Source of the DNA: Butyrivibrio sp.
Lineage (GTDB): Bacteria; Bacillota; Clostridia; Lachnospirales; Lachnospiraceae
Direction of reading: 5' to 3'
DNA: 46,014 nt
Assembly: GCA_017620235.1 (NCBI GenBank)
Contig: JAFZQT010000089.1
Location: 1 to 46,014 of the forward strand
The translations under genes were made by a program, and so were the position numbers. The notes under the pieces were generated by a model. That model was not told the origin of the DNA. It searched no databases and saw only the letters and a program-made list of their open reading frames with translations. The stretch's first letter is position 1. Each line of letters starts with the position of its first letter. This document shows positions 35,027 to 43,997 of the stretch, one piece after another.

Positions 35027-37162
35027 TTAAACCTTCTGGTTATATTTATTAAGAATTACCTTTATCTCAGGTATTGAATCCATAAACGCTTCCACACACT
35101 TAGGGTCAAACTGTGTTCCCGCGCCTTCATTTATGATGGCAAGAGCTTCATCCAAAGGAAATGCGGGCTTATAAACACGCGACGATGAGAGCGCATCAAA
35201 TACATCTGCAACAGCCATGATCCTTGCAGACAGCGGTATAACTTCTCCATGTAGCCCCTCGGGATAGCCTTTACCATCCCAGCGCTCATGGTGATATGCA
35301 GCCATATTTCTGGCCTCTTTAAGATAAACCTCACCTTTTACGGTATTGATTGCCTTCTCGATAATCTCACGCCCTGCTGTGGTGTGAGTCTTCATAATCT
35401 CAAACTCTTCTTCCGTCAACTTACCGGGCTTGTTAAGAATCTTATCGGATATGTTGATCTTACCGACATCGTGAAGAGGCGCACTTCTGACAACATCAGA
35501 CTTAAACTTGGCACTGATCTTTTCGGGATAATATCCTTTCCTCTCAAGCCCTTCCACGATGATCTTCACATATTCGGATGTCTTCTGGACATGCGCACCC
35601 GTATCGGAATCTCTGTTCTCGACAAGATCCGCCATTGTGATGATAAGTCCGTCCTGCATTTTGAGCGTTGCTTCCGAAAATCTCCTGACGCTGCGGATCT
35701 TCTCAGTCTGATTAAGCGCCATATCGCAGATAATCCTGTACATTTTCTCAATCTCATCGCCGGTCTGAATATCGATCGCCCTCATATTTCTAACGGATTC
35801 ATCCAGTTCTACCTGGTCATCTCCCGCTTTAATGAAATCTTCAACACTCTTCTCTATGCTGTTTATCGGATATACCATACCCGTTCCGGAACTCCACAGA
35901 CCATAAGCAATGATAAGGATAAAGAAAGACGTCATTATAAAGAACACGCGCAGCAAAAAATCCCTCATATAATCAGACACAAACTGAAGTGACGACTCAG
36001 CTACCGCATATCCCATACAGATCCCACTTTTATCTATGATCGGATAAAACGCAGTCATCACCCAACCGGCAGAAGATATTTCCTCAACTCCTTCTATTAC
36101 TTCACCTTTAAACAAGGAACCAACATATGGTTCCATATCTTCCTCAAAAGTAACCTTTTCTCCGGGGATATGTCTTTTCGTATCAGGCGGAGCAATATCA
36201 AATACAATGTACCAGCCATCGCTGCTTAACTGATTTATATAAATATTGTCGACTCCCGTGACACCATCTCTTATCCTGTAAAGTGCTTCTTCCGTTTCTC
36301 CATAGGCATCTGCATATATACCCTTGGCAATACATTCATCTATGATGTCAGGATTGATAATTTCAGAAGCAAAACGAGCTGCATTCAGCGCCACTTCCGC
36401 TTTCTCTGCTTTTGCATTTTTGAAGTACAGCGTTATGCCAACGATTCCCATTATCAAGGTAAGTGCAGTCGAACACCCAAGCAACATCACAGTTATTCTT
36501 ATTCTCAAAGAATGAACAGACGACATGCTCAGGGAACCGATTCTTTTAATTTCGCCGACAGTAAGCGGTCTTTGTCTCCATCCGCTGTTTCGGATCTTTA
36601 TGCATGTACTTTTGGGCATGAAATGCCACAAAAGCAACGCCAGAAAGATAGATATACCTTTATCCAGAATATTCAGCAATATATCGATGATAAAGAAAGA
36701 TATAAATTCACCCAGTCCATACTGGATCGTAAAAGCTTCAACCAAAGCACTGACCGACGGGTTCTGCGGCCTTCCCATTGCTCCCCACTGGATAATCGAG
36801 CTAACTACACCGCACGCAATTCCAAGCGTAAAGAGAAATATAAATATATTTTTTATATGATCAAACTTTTTTTCCCTGATATACCACGATGTATAAATCG
36901 CCACAACTGCGTTTACAAAGCCAAAATAGATTACCTCGCTGCTAAATAACGTGCCAAACACATTTGACAATACCGCAGTCACTATTGCCGGGAAAAGACC
37001 TCCGACCAGCGCTACAAGCATAGTTCCTATAGTGTCGAGATAGATCGGCAGCCCATACTTGTGTGAAATAAATGACATCACAACATTGAACAGGATTCCG
37101 CCGAAGATAAGTCCCACACGTAGCAATCTATTATGCCCTGTTTTTTGCAAAGCAATTTTCAA
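35027..37162 (-). CDS. Membrane HD-GYP c-di-GMP phosphodiesterase
   Basis: 711 residues. N-terminal six-helix region (about 15-180) resembling ECF S-component-like sensors, another helix (about 222-246), an external sensor domain (250-395), a helix (402-424), a HAMP-like linker, and the HD-GYP domain (about 505-700). All expected ligands are present: GAHVQ, LHDVGK with His564-Asp565, KTHTTAG with His593, HHERWDGKGYP with His624-His625. It should hydrolyse c-di-GMP. The start is TTG eight bases after GGAGG (37171-37175). First gene of the signalling operon; a terminator-like hairpin lies just before its ribosome site. Confidence 0.9.
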   Translation of the reverse strand: MKIALQKTGHNRLLRVGLIFGGILFNVVMSFISHKYGLPIYLDTIGTMLVALVGGLFPAIVTAVLSNVFGTLFSSEVIYFGFVNAVVAIYTSWYIREKKFDHIKNIFIFLFTLGIACGVVSSIIQWGAMGRPQNPSVSALVEAFTIQYGLGEFISFFIIDILLNILDKGISIFLALLLWHFMPKSTCIKIRNSGWRQRPLTVGEIKRIGSLSMSSVHSLRIRITVMLLGCSTALTLIMGIVGITLYFKNAKAEKAEVALNAARFASEIINPDIIDECIAKGIYADAYGETEEALYRIRDGVTGVDNIYINQLSSDGWYIVFDIAPPDTKRHIPGEKVTFEEDMEPYVGSLFKGEVIEGVEEISSAGWVMTAFYPIIDKSGICMGYAVAESSLQFVSDYMRDFLLRVFFIMTSFFILIIAYGLWSSGTGMVYPINSIEKSVEDFIKAGDDQVELDESVRNMRAIDIQTGDEIEKMYRIICDMALNQTEKIRSVRRFSEATLKMQDGLIITMADLVENRDSDTGAHVQKTSEYVKIIVEGLERKGYYPEKISAKFKSDVVRSAPLHDVGKINISDKILNKPGKLTEEEFEIMKTHTTAGREIIEKAINTVKGEVYLKEARNMAAYHHERWDGKGYPEGLHGEVIPLSARIMAVADVFDALSSSRVYKPAFPLDEALAIINEGAGTQFDPKCVEAFMDSIPEIKVILNKYNQKV

Positions 37163-37173
37163 CCCCTATACCT

Positions 37174-37233
37174 CCAAAAAACGCAAAATGCCAAAAGACG
37201 GTACAAATGTCCTACATTCTCCATCTCTTGGCA
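37174..37233 (-). promoter_or_regulatory. Terminator-like leader hairpin abutting the HD-GYP ribosome site
   Basis: On the minus strand a 13-base stem with two G-T pairs (37221-37233 with 37189-37201) encloses a smaller AATGT/ACATT hairpin. It is followed by TTTTGCGTTTTTT (37176-37188), and the ribosome site GGAGG begins on the very next base (37175). Because no promoter fits between hairpin and start codon, transcripts for this gene must pass through it. That points to attenuation or a riboswitch; it could also end transcripts from the hydrolase gene upstream. The remaining upstream gap to 37427 is AT-rich, with no known aptamer that I can recognise. Confidence 0.65.
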
Positions 37234-37427
37234 TATCATAATCATATATAACAGATCTAAAGATTCTATTATGAATAAACAGTATCATTTCGTCACCCTG
37301 AAAAAAACGCATCATAAATAAACCGAAAACAATCAACTTTTCGTAAATATTTTAGCACGTTTTGGGCTGTAACACGAATATTTGCAATATACTTTATCGA
37401 TATTTTATATTTCTCAGCTTGTTTTCA

Positions 37428-37958
37428 TCAGCTTTTCCGAATACTATCTCTCGCATCTTCCATAGTAATGCACTTTGCATACCTTCCCTCCCACATAAAC
37501 TCGTTATAATAGCGGTAGCAAGTTGCTCTGTCCATAAAATCATTATCATAGGTTGAATTGGTATATTCGGGGACAAGAACTTCAAATCCGTTGTCAAAAC
37601 CTGTTCTGACAGTCGCATCTATGCAGAAGTTTGTCATAATACCAACCACCATTACAGTCTTTTCACCTTTTTCTTTCAGATAGTCCAAAAGACCTGTTGA
37701 AGGGTGAAGCGCACTGTTTACTTCTTTGAAAAATATCTTTTCACCGTCATTGGGTGCAAACTCATCAAATATCTCAAAATCACGGTCACCTTTTGTAAAT
37801 CCGGATCCCGGGCCATCATCATGCTGAACATATATTACTTCTTTGCCATTCTCTCTTGCGAGCGCGATAAGCTCTTTGATATTGGCTCTCATCTTATCAA
37901 ACTCGTAGAGTCTGTCGTCAGTAATTCCCTTTTGTGTGTCAATTACAAGTAATACCAT
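37428..37958 (-). CDS. Isochorismatase-like cysteine hydrolase
   Basis: 176 residues, the standard length. The Asp-Lys-Cys triad is visible: Asp7 (LLVIDTQKG), Lys78 (FFKEVNSAL) and Cys112 (GIMTNFCIDATVRTG). The family includes nicotinamidases and other amide or imide hydrolases; the substrate cannot be read from sequence. ATG behind GGGAGGG. It is divergent from the GNAT gene. Confidence 0.88.
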   Translation of the reverse strand: MVLLVIDTQKGITDDRLYEFDKMRANIKELIALARENGKEVIYVQHDDGPGSGFTKGDRDFEIFDEFAPNDGEKIFFKEVNSALHPSTGLLDYLKEKGEKTVMVVGIMTNFCIDATVRTGFDNGFEVLVPEYTNSTYDNDFMDRATCYRYYNEFMWEGRYAKCITMEDARDSIRKS

Positions 37959-38009
37959 GTTGCCCTCCCTTATGCGTTTATTGGATGATATCTATTATTA
38001 TACGTGGTA

Positions 38010-38038
38010 TTGTCACATATGATATGATGTTTTTATAT
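38010..38038 (+). promoter_or_regulatory. Possible promoter of the GNAT gene
   Basis: -35 TTGTCA (38010-38015), a 17-base spacer and -10 TTATAT (38033-38038), 25 bases before the start codon. The -10 is a weak match. Confidence 0.4.
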
Positions 38039-38062
38039 TTTTTTACCGGAAAGGATGATTTT

Positions 38063-38518
38063 ATGGAATATAAGATTGCCACTTTAAAAGATATTGATCT
38101 ATTGACCGTCTCAAGAATTGAGGTGCTACGCGCAGCCAACAAGCTTGATGACTCTGTAGATATGTCGGAAGTTGAAGCAGCTTCAAGAGAATATTACAAA
38201 AAAGCTCTGGCAGACGGAACTCACACCGCTGTACTTGTCATGGACGGAGATTCATTTGTCGGTGCAGGCGGAGTAAGCTACTATGAGATCATGCCGACAT
38301 ACCATAATCCAAGCGGCAAAAAAGCTTACATCATGAACATGTACACAAATCCCGCATACCGCAGGCAGGGCATCGCTTTCAAGACTTTAGATACTCTTGT
38401 AAAAAATGCAAAGAGCCGCGGAATTACCCACATCACGCTTGAAGCAACGGATATGGGTAGACCATTATATGAAAAATATGGCTTTACTTCTATGGATGCT
38501 GAGATGGAGTTGTTATAA
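38063..38518 (+). CDS. GNAT family N-acetyltransferase
   Basis: 151 residues from the ATG at 38063, behind AAAGGA; the frame is open further upstream but that part overlaps the divergent hydrolase gene and promoter. The acetyl-CoA-binding core is seen as AYIMNMYTNPAYRRQGIAFK, followed by the helix LDTLVKNAKSRGITHITLEA and the terminal MGRPLYEKYGF motif. Substrate unknown. It converges on the histidine kinase gene. Confidence 0.88.
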   Translation: MEYKIATLKDIDLLTVSRIEVLRAANKLDDSVDMSEVEAASREYYKKALADGTHTAVLVMDGDSFVGAGGVSYYEIMPTYHNPSGKKAYIMNMYTNPAYRRQGIAFKTLDTLVKNAKSRGITHITLEATDMGRPLYEKYGFTSMDAEMELL

Positions 38519-38524
38519 CTCCAT
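38504..38524. terminator. Small hairpin across the GNAT stop
   Basis: ATGGAGTT (38504-38511) pairs with AACTCCAT (38517-38524) around GTTAT. It spans the GNAT stop and reaches the last base of the convergent kinase gene. A larger alternative pairing GAGATGGA with TCCATCTC (38501-38538) is possible. There is no T-run. Confidence 0.4.
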
Positions 38525-39675
38525 CACAATTCCATCTCGCACTTAAAGTATTTATCTTCTTCTGACGAAAAACGCACCGAATACTTATATTTTTTTGCCA
38601 CCTGCTTTACAACGCGGATTCCAAGACCATGTTCGGGAAGATATGTATTTTTTACCCTCTCATTCAATGCCTTGATCTTATGCTCATTGGCCCCCTGTCC
38701 GTTATCGCATACAGTAAGCTTTGCTCGTCCTTTGCCGTTGTCAGAGAGCGTTACCTTTATCTCACACCCTTTTTCGTTATGAACTATAGAGTTTGTAATA
38801 ACATTCTCAATCATGCGCTTTATAAGTGTGGCATCCGCCTGAATACTGTAGTTTTCAAACTTCTCATCCACTTCAATATCAAAGGAATATCCCTCATAGG
38901 TATTTATATAATCACACAACACTTCCCTCAGAAGCGATGTGAGATTGATCTTCTCGTTATTCCATTTCCCCGTTCCTGCTTCGAGTTTGTTCTCCGTGTT
39001 CAGATTTCCTATCAGGTCTCTGATCTTGAAACACTGTTTTTCCTCCACACTCCCTTTTTCCACGGAGCCCATGACTATGCTAAGCGGAGTCCTTATGTCA
39101 TGCGAAACACCGGCAATCCACTCTGTCCTTGCCTTCTCGCGTGCCAACATCCACTTCCTCGTTATAAAAAAAGGCAACAGCAACAGTATCAGCATATTGG
39201 CAATAAACATATACGGACCAACTTTGAGCATATTCTCCATGGTTTCCATGTTTATTTCCACAATATACTTCCATATGCTGCCTTTTGGAGAACCGATCAC
39301 CAAAATTCCATCATCCCTTGCCCAGGTATATACCGGATAGCCGTTCAAATACCACCTTGTAAAAGAAGCCACTTCTTTTATCCCATATGAATCCGGAACA
39401 TCCGAAGGCTTATTATAATTCCAGGTAACACTACCCGATTCATCTATTATCATCGCAAAAGCCGACGTATCATCCAAAAGATCAAGTATAGACTGATCAG
39501 CTTTATATTCTCCGTTTTCGTTAACAATCCGGTCCGATGCCTTTTCTATGTTGAATGTATCAAGATACTGCTTCTGCTTTTGAACGCATATAAAGAATAG
39601 GATCACAACATCGATCACGATAAGTGACACCAAAACCAGCATCATGGAAAGGAAGTAGCCCGATATTTTTTTCAT
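38524..39675 (-). CDS. Sensor histidine kinase of the ABC-exporter two-component system
   Basis: 383 residues. Two membrane helices (about 9-31 and 154-172) flank an external domain of about 120 residues. The H-box is WIAGVSHDIRTPLSI with His192; the N-box is RMIENVITNSIVHNE; G-boxes are DNGQGAN and PEHGLGIRVV. The start overlaps the response regulator stop by one base. With the regulator and the divergent ABC exporter, it makes a peptide-antibiotic sensing and resistance unit of the kind common in Firmicutes. Confidence 0.92.
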   Translation of the reverse strand: MKKISGYFLSMMLVLVSLIVIDVVILFFICVQKQKQYLDTFNIEKASDRIVNENGEYKADQSILDLLDDTSAFAMIIDESGSVTWNYNKPSDVPDSYGIKEVASFTRWYLNGYPVYTWARDDGILVIGSPKGSIWKYIVEINMETMENMLKVGPYMFIANMLILLLLPFFITRKWMLAREKARTEWIAGVSHDIRTPLSIVMGSVEKGSVEEKQCFKIRDLIGNLNTENKLEAGTGKWNNEKINLTSLLREVLCDYINTYEGYSFDIEVDEKFENYSIQADATLIKRMIENVITNSIVHNEKGCEIKVTLSDNGKGRAKLTVCDNGQGANEHKIKALNERVKNTYLPEHGLGIRVVKQVAKKYKYSVRFSSEEDKYFKCEMEL

Positions 39676-40379
39676 TACTTTCTACCTCTTATGTTAAGCC
39701 TGTATCCCAATCCTCGAACCGTCTGTAGATACTCGGGTTTTGACGGATCTTCTTCTATCTTTTCCCTAAGCCTTCTGACATGGACGATAAGCGAGTTTTC
39801 AAGTCCATAGCTTCCGTCAGGCCAGAGTGTATCCATAAGGGAATTCAGAGAAACAATTTTTCCCTGATTATCATATAATTTGGAAAAAAGCTGAAACTCT
39901 TTTGCAGTCAATTCAGTCTCTCCGTCAGGTCTTATCACTATTCCCGAGGAAAGATCGACTCTTACAGCGCCCAGATCGACAATCTTATTCTCCGTAAGAT
40001 GATACGTACGGCGCAAAATAGCCTTTATTCTCAAAAGCAACTCTTCCGGCGTATAGGGCTTTGTCACATAATCATCGGCTCCGAGCCCCAGTCCTTTTAG
40101 CCTGCTTGTCTCTTCATCTCTCGCAGAAAGAAAAATAACAGGAATATTTATCCCACGCTTCGTCCAGTGTTCGTAAAGTGAAAGCCCGTTGATATCAGGC
40201 ATCATTATGTCTAACACAACAAGATCCACTTGGTCTTTTTCCATTATCTCATCTGCTTCTTTTCCGTTTAGAGCGCACAATATATTATTAAATCCATTCT
40301 CAGATAAGAGCTTTTCATTGATCTCCAATATTTGCTTCTCATCATCTACAAGAAGGATCCTGCAATCCGATAACACCAT
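39675..40379 (-). CDS. OmpR/PhoB-type response regulator
   Basis: 234 residues from the ATG at 40379 (GAGGAA upstream); an open extension upstream is unlikely. The receiver has VDDE (11-14), acceptor Asp57 (VVLDIMMPD), Ser in IFLSARDEE and Lys in VTKPYTPEE. The winged-helix DNA-binding domain (about 135-232) ends in the typical VRRLREKIEEDPSKPEYLQT and GLGYRL. It probably binds the three 11-base repeats upstream of the divergent ABC genes. Confidence 0.94.
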   Translation of the reverse strand: MVLSDCRILLVDDEKQILEINEKLLSENGFNNILCALNGKEADEIMEKDQVDLVVLDIMMPDINGLSLYEHWTKRGINIPVIFLSARDEETSRLKGLGLGADDYVTKPYTPEELLLRIKAILRRTYHLTENKIVDLGAVRVDLSSGIVIRPDGETELTAKEFQLFSKLYDNQGKIVSLNSLMDTLWPDGSYGLENSLIVHVRRLREKIEEDPSKPEYLQTVRGLGYRLNIRGRK

Positions 40380-40449
40380 AGTTTTTTCCTCTTTTCCAAT
40401 AATTAGTATACACATGATATAAGGGTAAATGAAATAACCTTCGGCGATG

Positions 40450-40482
40450 CGTAATGTAATCGTAATGTAAATGTCATGTTCA
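40450..40482 (+). promoter_or_regulatory. Probable response-regulator operator: three 11-base direct repeats
   Basis: CGTAATGTAAT (40450-40460) and CGTAATGTAAA (40461-40471) are adjacent, followed by a poorer copy TGTCATGTTCA (40472-40482). An 11-base tandem step is how OmpR-family dimers dock on DNA. The third copy overlaps where the -35 would be for a -10 TATACT at 40499-40504, and there is no good -35, as expected of an activator-dependent promoter for the ABC genes. Confidence 0.65.
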
Positions 40483-40535
40483 GGTAATATCACTTTTTTA
40501 TACTGTTCTCATAAACAATATGCGGAGGAAAAAAC

Positions 40536-41255
40536 ATGAAGAACTATATAATTGAAACATATGATCTTTGCAAAAAAGGCGGGCGCAAATACCGCGTTAA
40601 GAATGTCAATCTGGCTGTTCCCAAAAGATGTATATACGGATTCCTCGGTCCAAACGGTGCCGGAAAAACAACAACAATGAAACTCCTTCTCGGACTTATA
40701 CAGCCTGATGGCGGAGCTGTCGAGATTCTCGGCCAAAAGATGTCACCCAAAAACAGGTTTGATATAAATATGAGAACCGGAAGTCTCATAGAAAGTCCCG
40801 GATTCTACGGGCATCTCACCGGTCAGGAGAATCTTGAGATAATCGCACGATACAAAAATCTCGGTACAAGTGATATCAAAGAAGCTCTGGACACAGTTCA
40901 ACTGTATGACAGAAAAGATGACAAAGTAAAAAACTATTCTCTCGGAATGAAACAAAGACTTGGTATAGCAATGGCTCTTATGGGTAAGCCCGAGCTGATC
41001 ATTTTGGACGAACCGACAAACGGTCTCGATCCTGCAGGAATAAACGAGATCCGGAATCTGATAAAAAGTATCCCTGAAAAATATGATTCAACAGTTATTA
41101 TTTCAAGCCATCTTCTCTCTGAAGTAGAGCAAATCGCGGACTATGTGGGAATTATAAATAAAGGACAAATGATCTACCAAGGACTCTTATCAGAACTTGA
41201 AATCGGTGACGCTTCTCTTGAAGAAGTTTTCCTCGAAATGACAAAAGGAGCTTAA
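40536..41255 (+). CDS. ABC transporter ATP-binding protein (bacitracin/lantibiotic-immunity type)
   Basis: 239 residues. Walker A is GPNGAGKTTTMKLLLG, the signature YSLGMKQRLGIAMALMG, Walker B LIILDEPTNGLDP and the switch His lies in ISSHLLSEVEQIAD. Overall it is like BcrA/MutF/SpaF-type ATPases that expel peptide antibiotics. ATG behind GGAGGA, 4 bases before the permease gene; divergent from the two-component system. Confidence 0.9.
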   Translation: MKNYIIETYDLCKKGGRKYRVKNVNLAVPKRCIYGFLGPNGAGKTTTMKLLLGLIQPDGGAVEILGQKMSPKNRFDINMRTGSLIESPGFYGHLTGQENLEIIARYKNLGTSDIKEALDTVQLYDRKDDKVKNYSLGMKQRLGIAMALMGKPELIILDEPTNGLDPAGINEIRNLIKSIPEKYDSTVIISSHLLSEVEQIADYVGIINKGQMIYQGLLSELEIGDASLEEVFLEMTKGA

Positions 41256-41259
41256 TGAA

Positions 41260-42780
41260 ATGGGTATCATTGAAAATCTTTTTATAGAACTGAAAAAACA
41301 AAAACGCCGCCACAATCTACTGATCTTTGTAGCGGTAATTATTGCTGAGATAGCGTTCTTATACGGAAATTATCACAACAAAGAAGCTGTTTCAGACGGG
41401 TGGATGATTCTTTTTTATAATATCCCCATCATAAACTGTGTGTTTTTTCCGGTAACTATTGCCGGCTTTGCTTCGCGGTTGATGGATCTGGAACACAAAG
41501 GTGATATGCTCAAGTGCTTATACACTTTTTCCACACCGCAAAAGATCTTTTTCACAAAATATCTTTATGGTGCACTAGCCACAGTTGTACTTGTTGCGAT
41601 GCAATGCGGATCTTTCATACTCTCATGCAGGATTCTTGGCTTTGACAGCAATTTTCCTGCCAAGTACCTTCTTATCCACGGAATCAGCACTTTCATGACC
41701 TGCATGACTCTGCTTAGCATCCATCTGTTATTGGCGTTTTTATACAGAAATCAGGCTGTTAGCATTTCCGTAGGAATATTGGGCGGATTCATGGGATTCT
41801 TCTCCATAGTCCTTCCAAAATCGATTATTCAGAAGCTCATCCCGTGGGCAACTTTTGTAACTTCCGGATTTGTCAGTATGGACTGGAATCGTGAGACGCG
41901 AGAAATAAAGTACTATCTTGATAAGCCTGACTATACATCAGTAATTTTCTGTCTTGGGTGGATTGTTCTTTTGACATGTCTTACCCTTATGTTGCTCAAA
42001 AAATCAGGTGTAGAAGAATCTGAAAAGGCAAATAGCGGCATAAAAACAGAGAATGTCCTTATGCACAAACGTCCGATTGAAATCTTGAAATTAAAGGGTT
42101 CACCTGCATGGATCGCGTTTTTCATAGTCCCTGCTATATCAGCAGCAATCGGAACAGTAAACTATATGGGTAATCTGAGCATATTGAAAGAAGGCTGGTA
42201 CTCATTGTGGACTCAACACACTTTGTTTTTATCCTACTTCTTTATGCCCGTGATCATCGCAATTTTTACAGGATGCATCTGGCGAGTTGAACACAGCGGA
42301 ACAAATATGAATCTTCTGATCACTCACCAAAAACCTTCTATGATAGTACTCGGCAAATACGTAGCAACATGCTTTATTACATCTGTTTCGCTGATCTGGG
42401 TGATTATCCTGTACCTGATTGCCGGATTTGTTATACACATTGACGGCGAGCTGCCTTCGGGACTCATGCACTGGTTAGTTATGGGAATCCTCAGCTCCTG
42501 GGTTATATGTGCATTTCAGGTTCTTGTTTCACTTATTATCAGGAACTTCGTCCTTCCGATCATACTCGCATTTCTCTGTGGTATCTCCGGAGTAGCATGT
42601 ATTGCTTACGACACTCCGTATAGTACGCCGTTCTCTTTATTCGATCTTGCAATGAACCAAAGAGAACTGGGCGCTATAAATATGGGCTCATTCGCACTAT
42701 CATCGATAACATTTATCGTGGCATCTATCATGATTGCCATCATGTATCTGAGTCGTACAGACGTCAGATCTAATGAATAG
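41260..42780 (+). CDS. ABC exporter permease, probable fusion of two MutE/MutG-type subunits
   Basis: 506 residues, about twice the usual 240-250 of lantibiotic-immunity permeases. Two sets of about six helices (about residues 18-250 and 285-500) are joined by a polar linker (about 248-280). In both halves a cytosolic start leads to WMILFYNIPIINCVFFPVTI or, in the second, SLWTQHTLFLSYFFMPVIIA, which look like the same position of a duplicated unit. Thus one gene can supply the permease pair. It overlaps the convergent nitroreductase gene by 11 bases. Confidence 0.8.
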   Translation: MGIIENLFIELKKQKRRHNLLIFVAVIIAEIAFLYGNYHNKEAVSDGWMILFYNIPIINCVFFPVTIAGFASRLMDLEHKGDMLKCLYTFSTPQKIFFTKYLYGALATVVLVAMQCGSFILSCRILGFDSNFPAKYLLIHGISTFMTCMTLLSIHLLLAFLYRNQAVSISVGILGGFMGFFSIVLPKSIIQKLIPWATFVTSGFVSMDWNRETREIKYYLDKPDYTSVIFCLGWIVLLTCLTLMLLKKSGVEESEKANSGIKTENVLMHKRPIEILKLKGSPAWIAFFIVPAISAAIGTVNYMGNLSILKEGWYSLWTQHTLFLSYFFMPVIIAIFTGCIWRVEHSGTNMNLLITHQKPSMIVLGKYVATCFITSVSLIWVIILYLIAGFVIHIDGELPSGLMHWLVMGILSSWVICAFQVLVSLIIRNFVLPIILAFLCGISGVACIAYDTPYSTPFSLFDLAMNQRELGAINMGSFALSSITFIVASIMIAIMYLSRTDVRSNE

Positions 42781-43366
42781 AGCGGAATTCGACCACTTCT
42801 TCAAACTTCTTTCTGGGTCTCGGAGCTGGTGTTTCATCCGGAACTCCCAATGCAACAGCACTGATAAGCTGTCCGTTTATGCCAAGGAATTTTGCCAATT
42901 CCTGATATGCATAAAATGTATTGGCAATCCAAAGTGTTCCATAGCCAAGCTCCGTCGCAGCAAGAAGCATATTCTGAATAGCTGCACCTATCGAAAGAGA
43001 ATCGCAGATCTCCGTAATTCTTTCATTAACATTGATATCCATAAACGGCGCTCCGCCATTGGTATTCTCCACAAATATTATTACCGGTGCTTCCCTCATT
43101 ATTCTCAATGTGTTAAAAGCATCTGATATCAGTGCTTCTATCCCAGGCACACCCTTGAGTTCTTCGCGCGACCTTGTAAGTCCCTTCTCCATGACATCAA
43201 GCGCTTCTTCTTTTGCTTCTCCCTCTACTACAAAAAACTTCCACGGTTGCCTGTTCTTTGCAGAAGGCGCAAGTATTCCCGCTTCAATTATCTTTTTTAT
43301 ATCATCCTTATTTACCGCATCTGCCTTATATTTTCTGATGCTATGTCTTTCTGCAATTTCTTTCAT
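42770..43366 (-). CDS. Nitroreductase family flavoprotein
   Basis: 198 residues. The N-terminal ERHSIRKYKADAV and APSAKNRQPWKFFVVEGE carry FMN-phosphate-binding residues, and the C-terminal GTLWIANTFY and ALGVPDETPAPRPRKKFEEV are typical. It reduces nitro compounds or other electron acceptors using NAD(P)H; natural substrate unknown. ATG behind GGGGGAG. It lies 33 bases after the Nudix gene, probably cotranscribed. Confidence 0.9.
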   Translation of the reverse strand: MKEIAERHSIRKYKADAVNKDDIKKIIEAGILAPSAKNRQPWKFFVVEGEAKEEALDVMEKGLTRSREELKGVPGIEALISDAFNTLRIMREAPVIIFVENTNGGAPFMDINVNERITEICDSLSIGAAIQNMLLAATELGYGTLWIANTFYAYQELAKFLGINGQLISAVALGVPDETPAPRPRKKFEEVVEFRSIH

Positions 43367-43399
43367 TTTTTCTCCCCCTTCAAAGATAATAATGACTGT

Positions 43400-43951
43400 T
43401 TATTTTTTATGATCATAAAACTGAAGTGCAAAAAGAATCGCAAGAATGGATACTCCGTCCTTAGTCTCATTATTCTTAAGAAGCTCTTTTACTTTATCAA
43501 TCGGCATCCAGACTTTGGAATCAACCTCATCGACATCCTGAATGTTACTCTCTGTATCTACTTTTGCGGCAAACACGTGGCAAGTACAGTCAGACATTCC
43601 ATTAGCAGGATTCTGGGAGCACAGAAATGTCAGATCTTTTAAAGTGCATCCGGTCTCTTCCATAGCTTCTCTTCCTGCCGCCTCTTCTTTGGTCTCTCCA
43701 TCTTCAATTCTTCCCGCAGGGATTTCCCATTCAAGTCTGTGGACAGTATATCTCTTTTCCCTGATCATAAGAATCTCATCCTTCTCATTGAAGATAACTA
43801 TACTGACAGCCTCGTGTGGGTAATGAATCTGGTGGTATTTCTCAATAATGTATCCGCTTGGAAGCTTTACCTTATCTGCATATAAGCAAACGTAGTCACT
43901 TTCATAAATAGCGTTTCTTTCAAGTCTTTCAGGTAGTACGCCATTCCCCAT
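43400..43951 (-). CDS. Nudix hydrolase (ADP-ribose/NUDT5-like)
   Basis: 183 residues. The Nudix box is exact: GRIEDGETKEEAAG then REAMEETGC, preceded by RLEWEIPAG. The Nudix fold occupies most of the chain. The sequence around the box fits ADP-ribose pyrophosphatases. ATG behind GGAAGG. It is between the nuclease-like gene (46 bases away) and the nitroreductase gene. Confidence 0.92.
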   Translation of the reverse strand: MGNGVLPERLERNAIYESDYVCLYADKVKLPSGYIIEKYHQIHYPHEAVSIVIFNEKDEILMIREKRYTVHRLEWEIPAGRIEDGETKEEAAGREAMEETGCTLKDLTFLCSQNPANGMSDCTCHVFAAKVDTESNIQDVDEVDSKVWMPIDKVKELLKNNETKDGVSILAILFALQFYDHKK

Positions 43952-43997
43952 TGTTATTACCTTCCTTTTCTCCTCCGAGTATTGATATGATGTTTTT

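Noticed and set aside
37234-37427. c-di-GMP (GEMM) riboswitch upstream of the HD-GYP gene
   Set aside because: I looked for the conserved GEMM-I core on the minus strand and did not see it. Only the terminator-like hairpin is supported.
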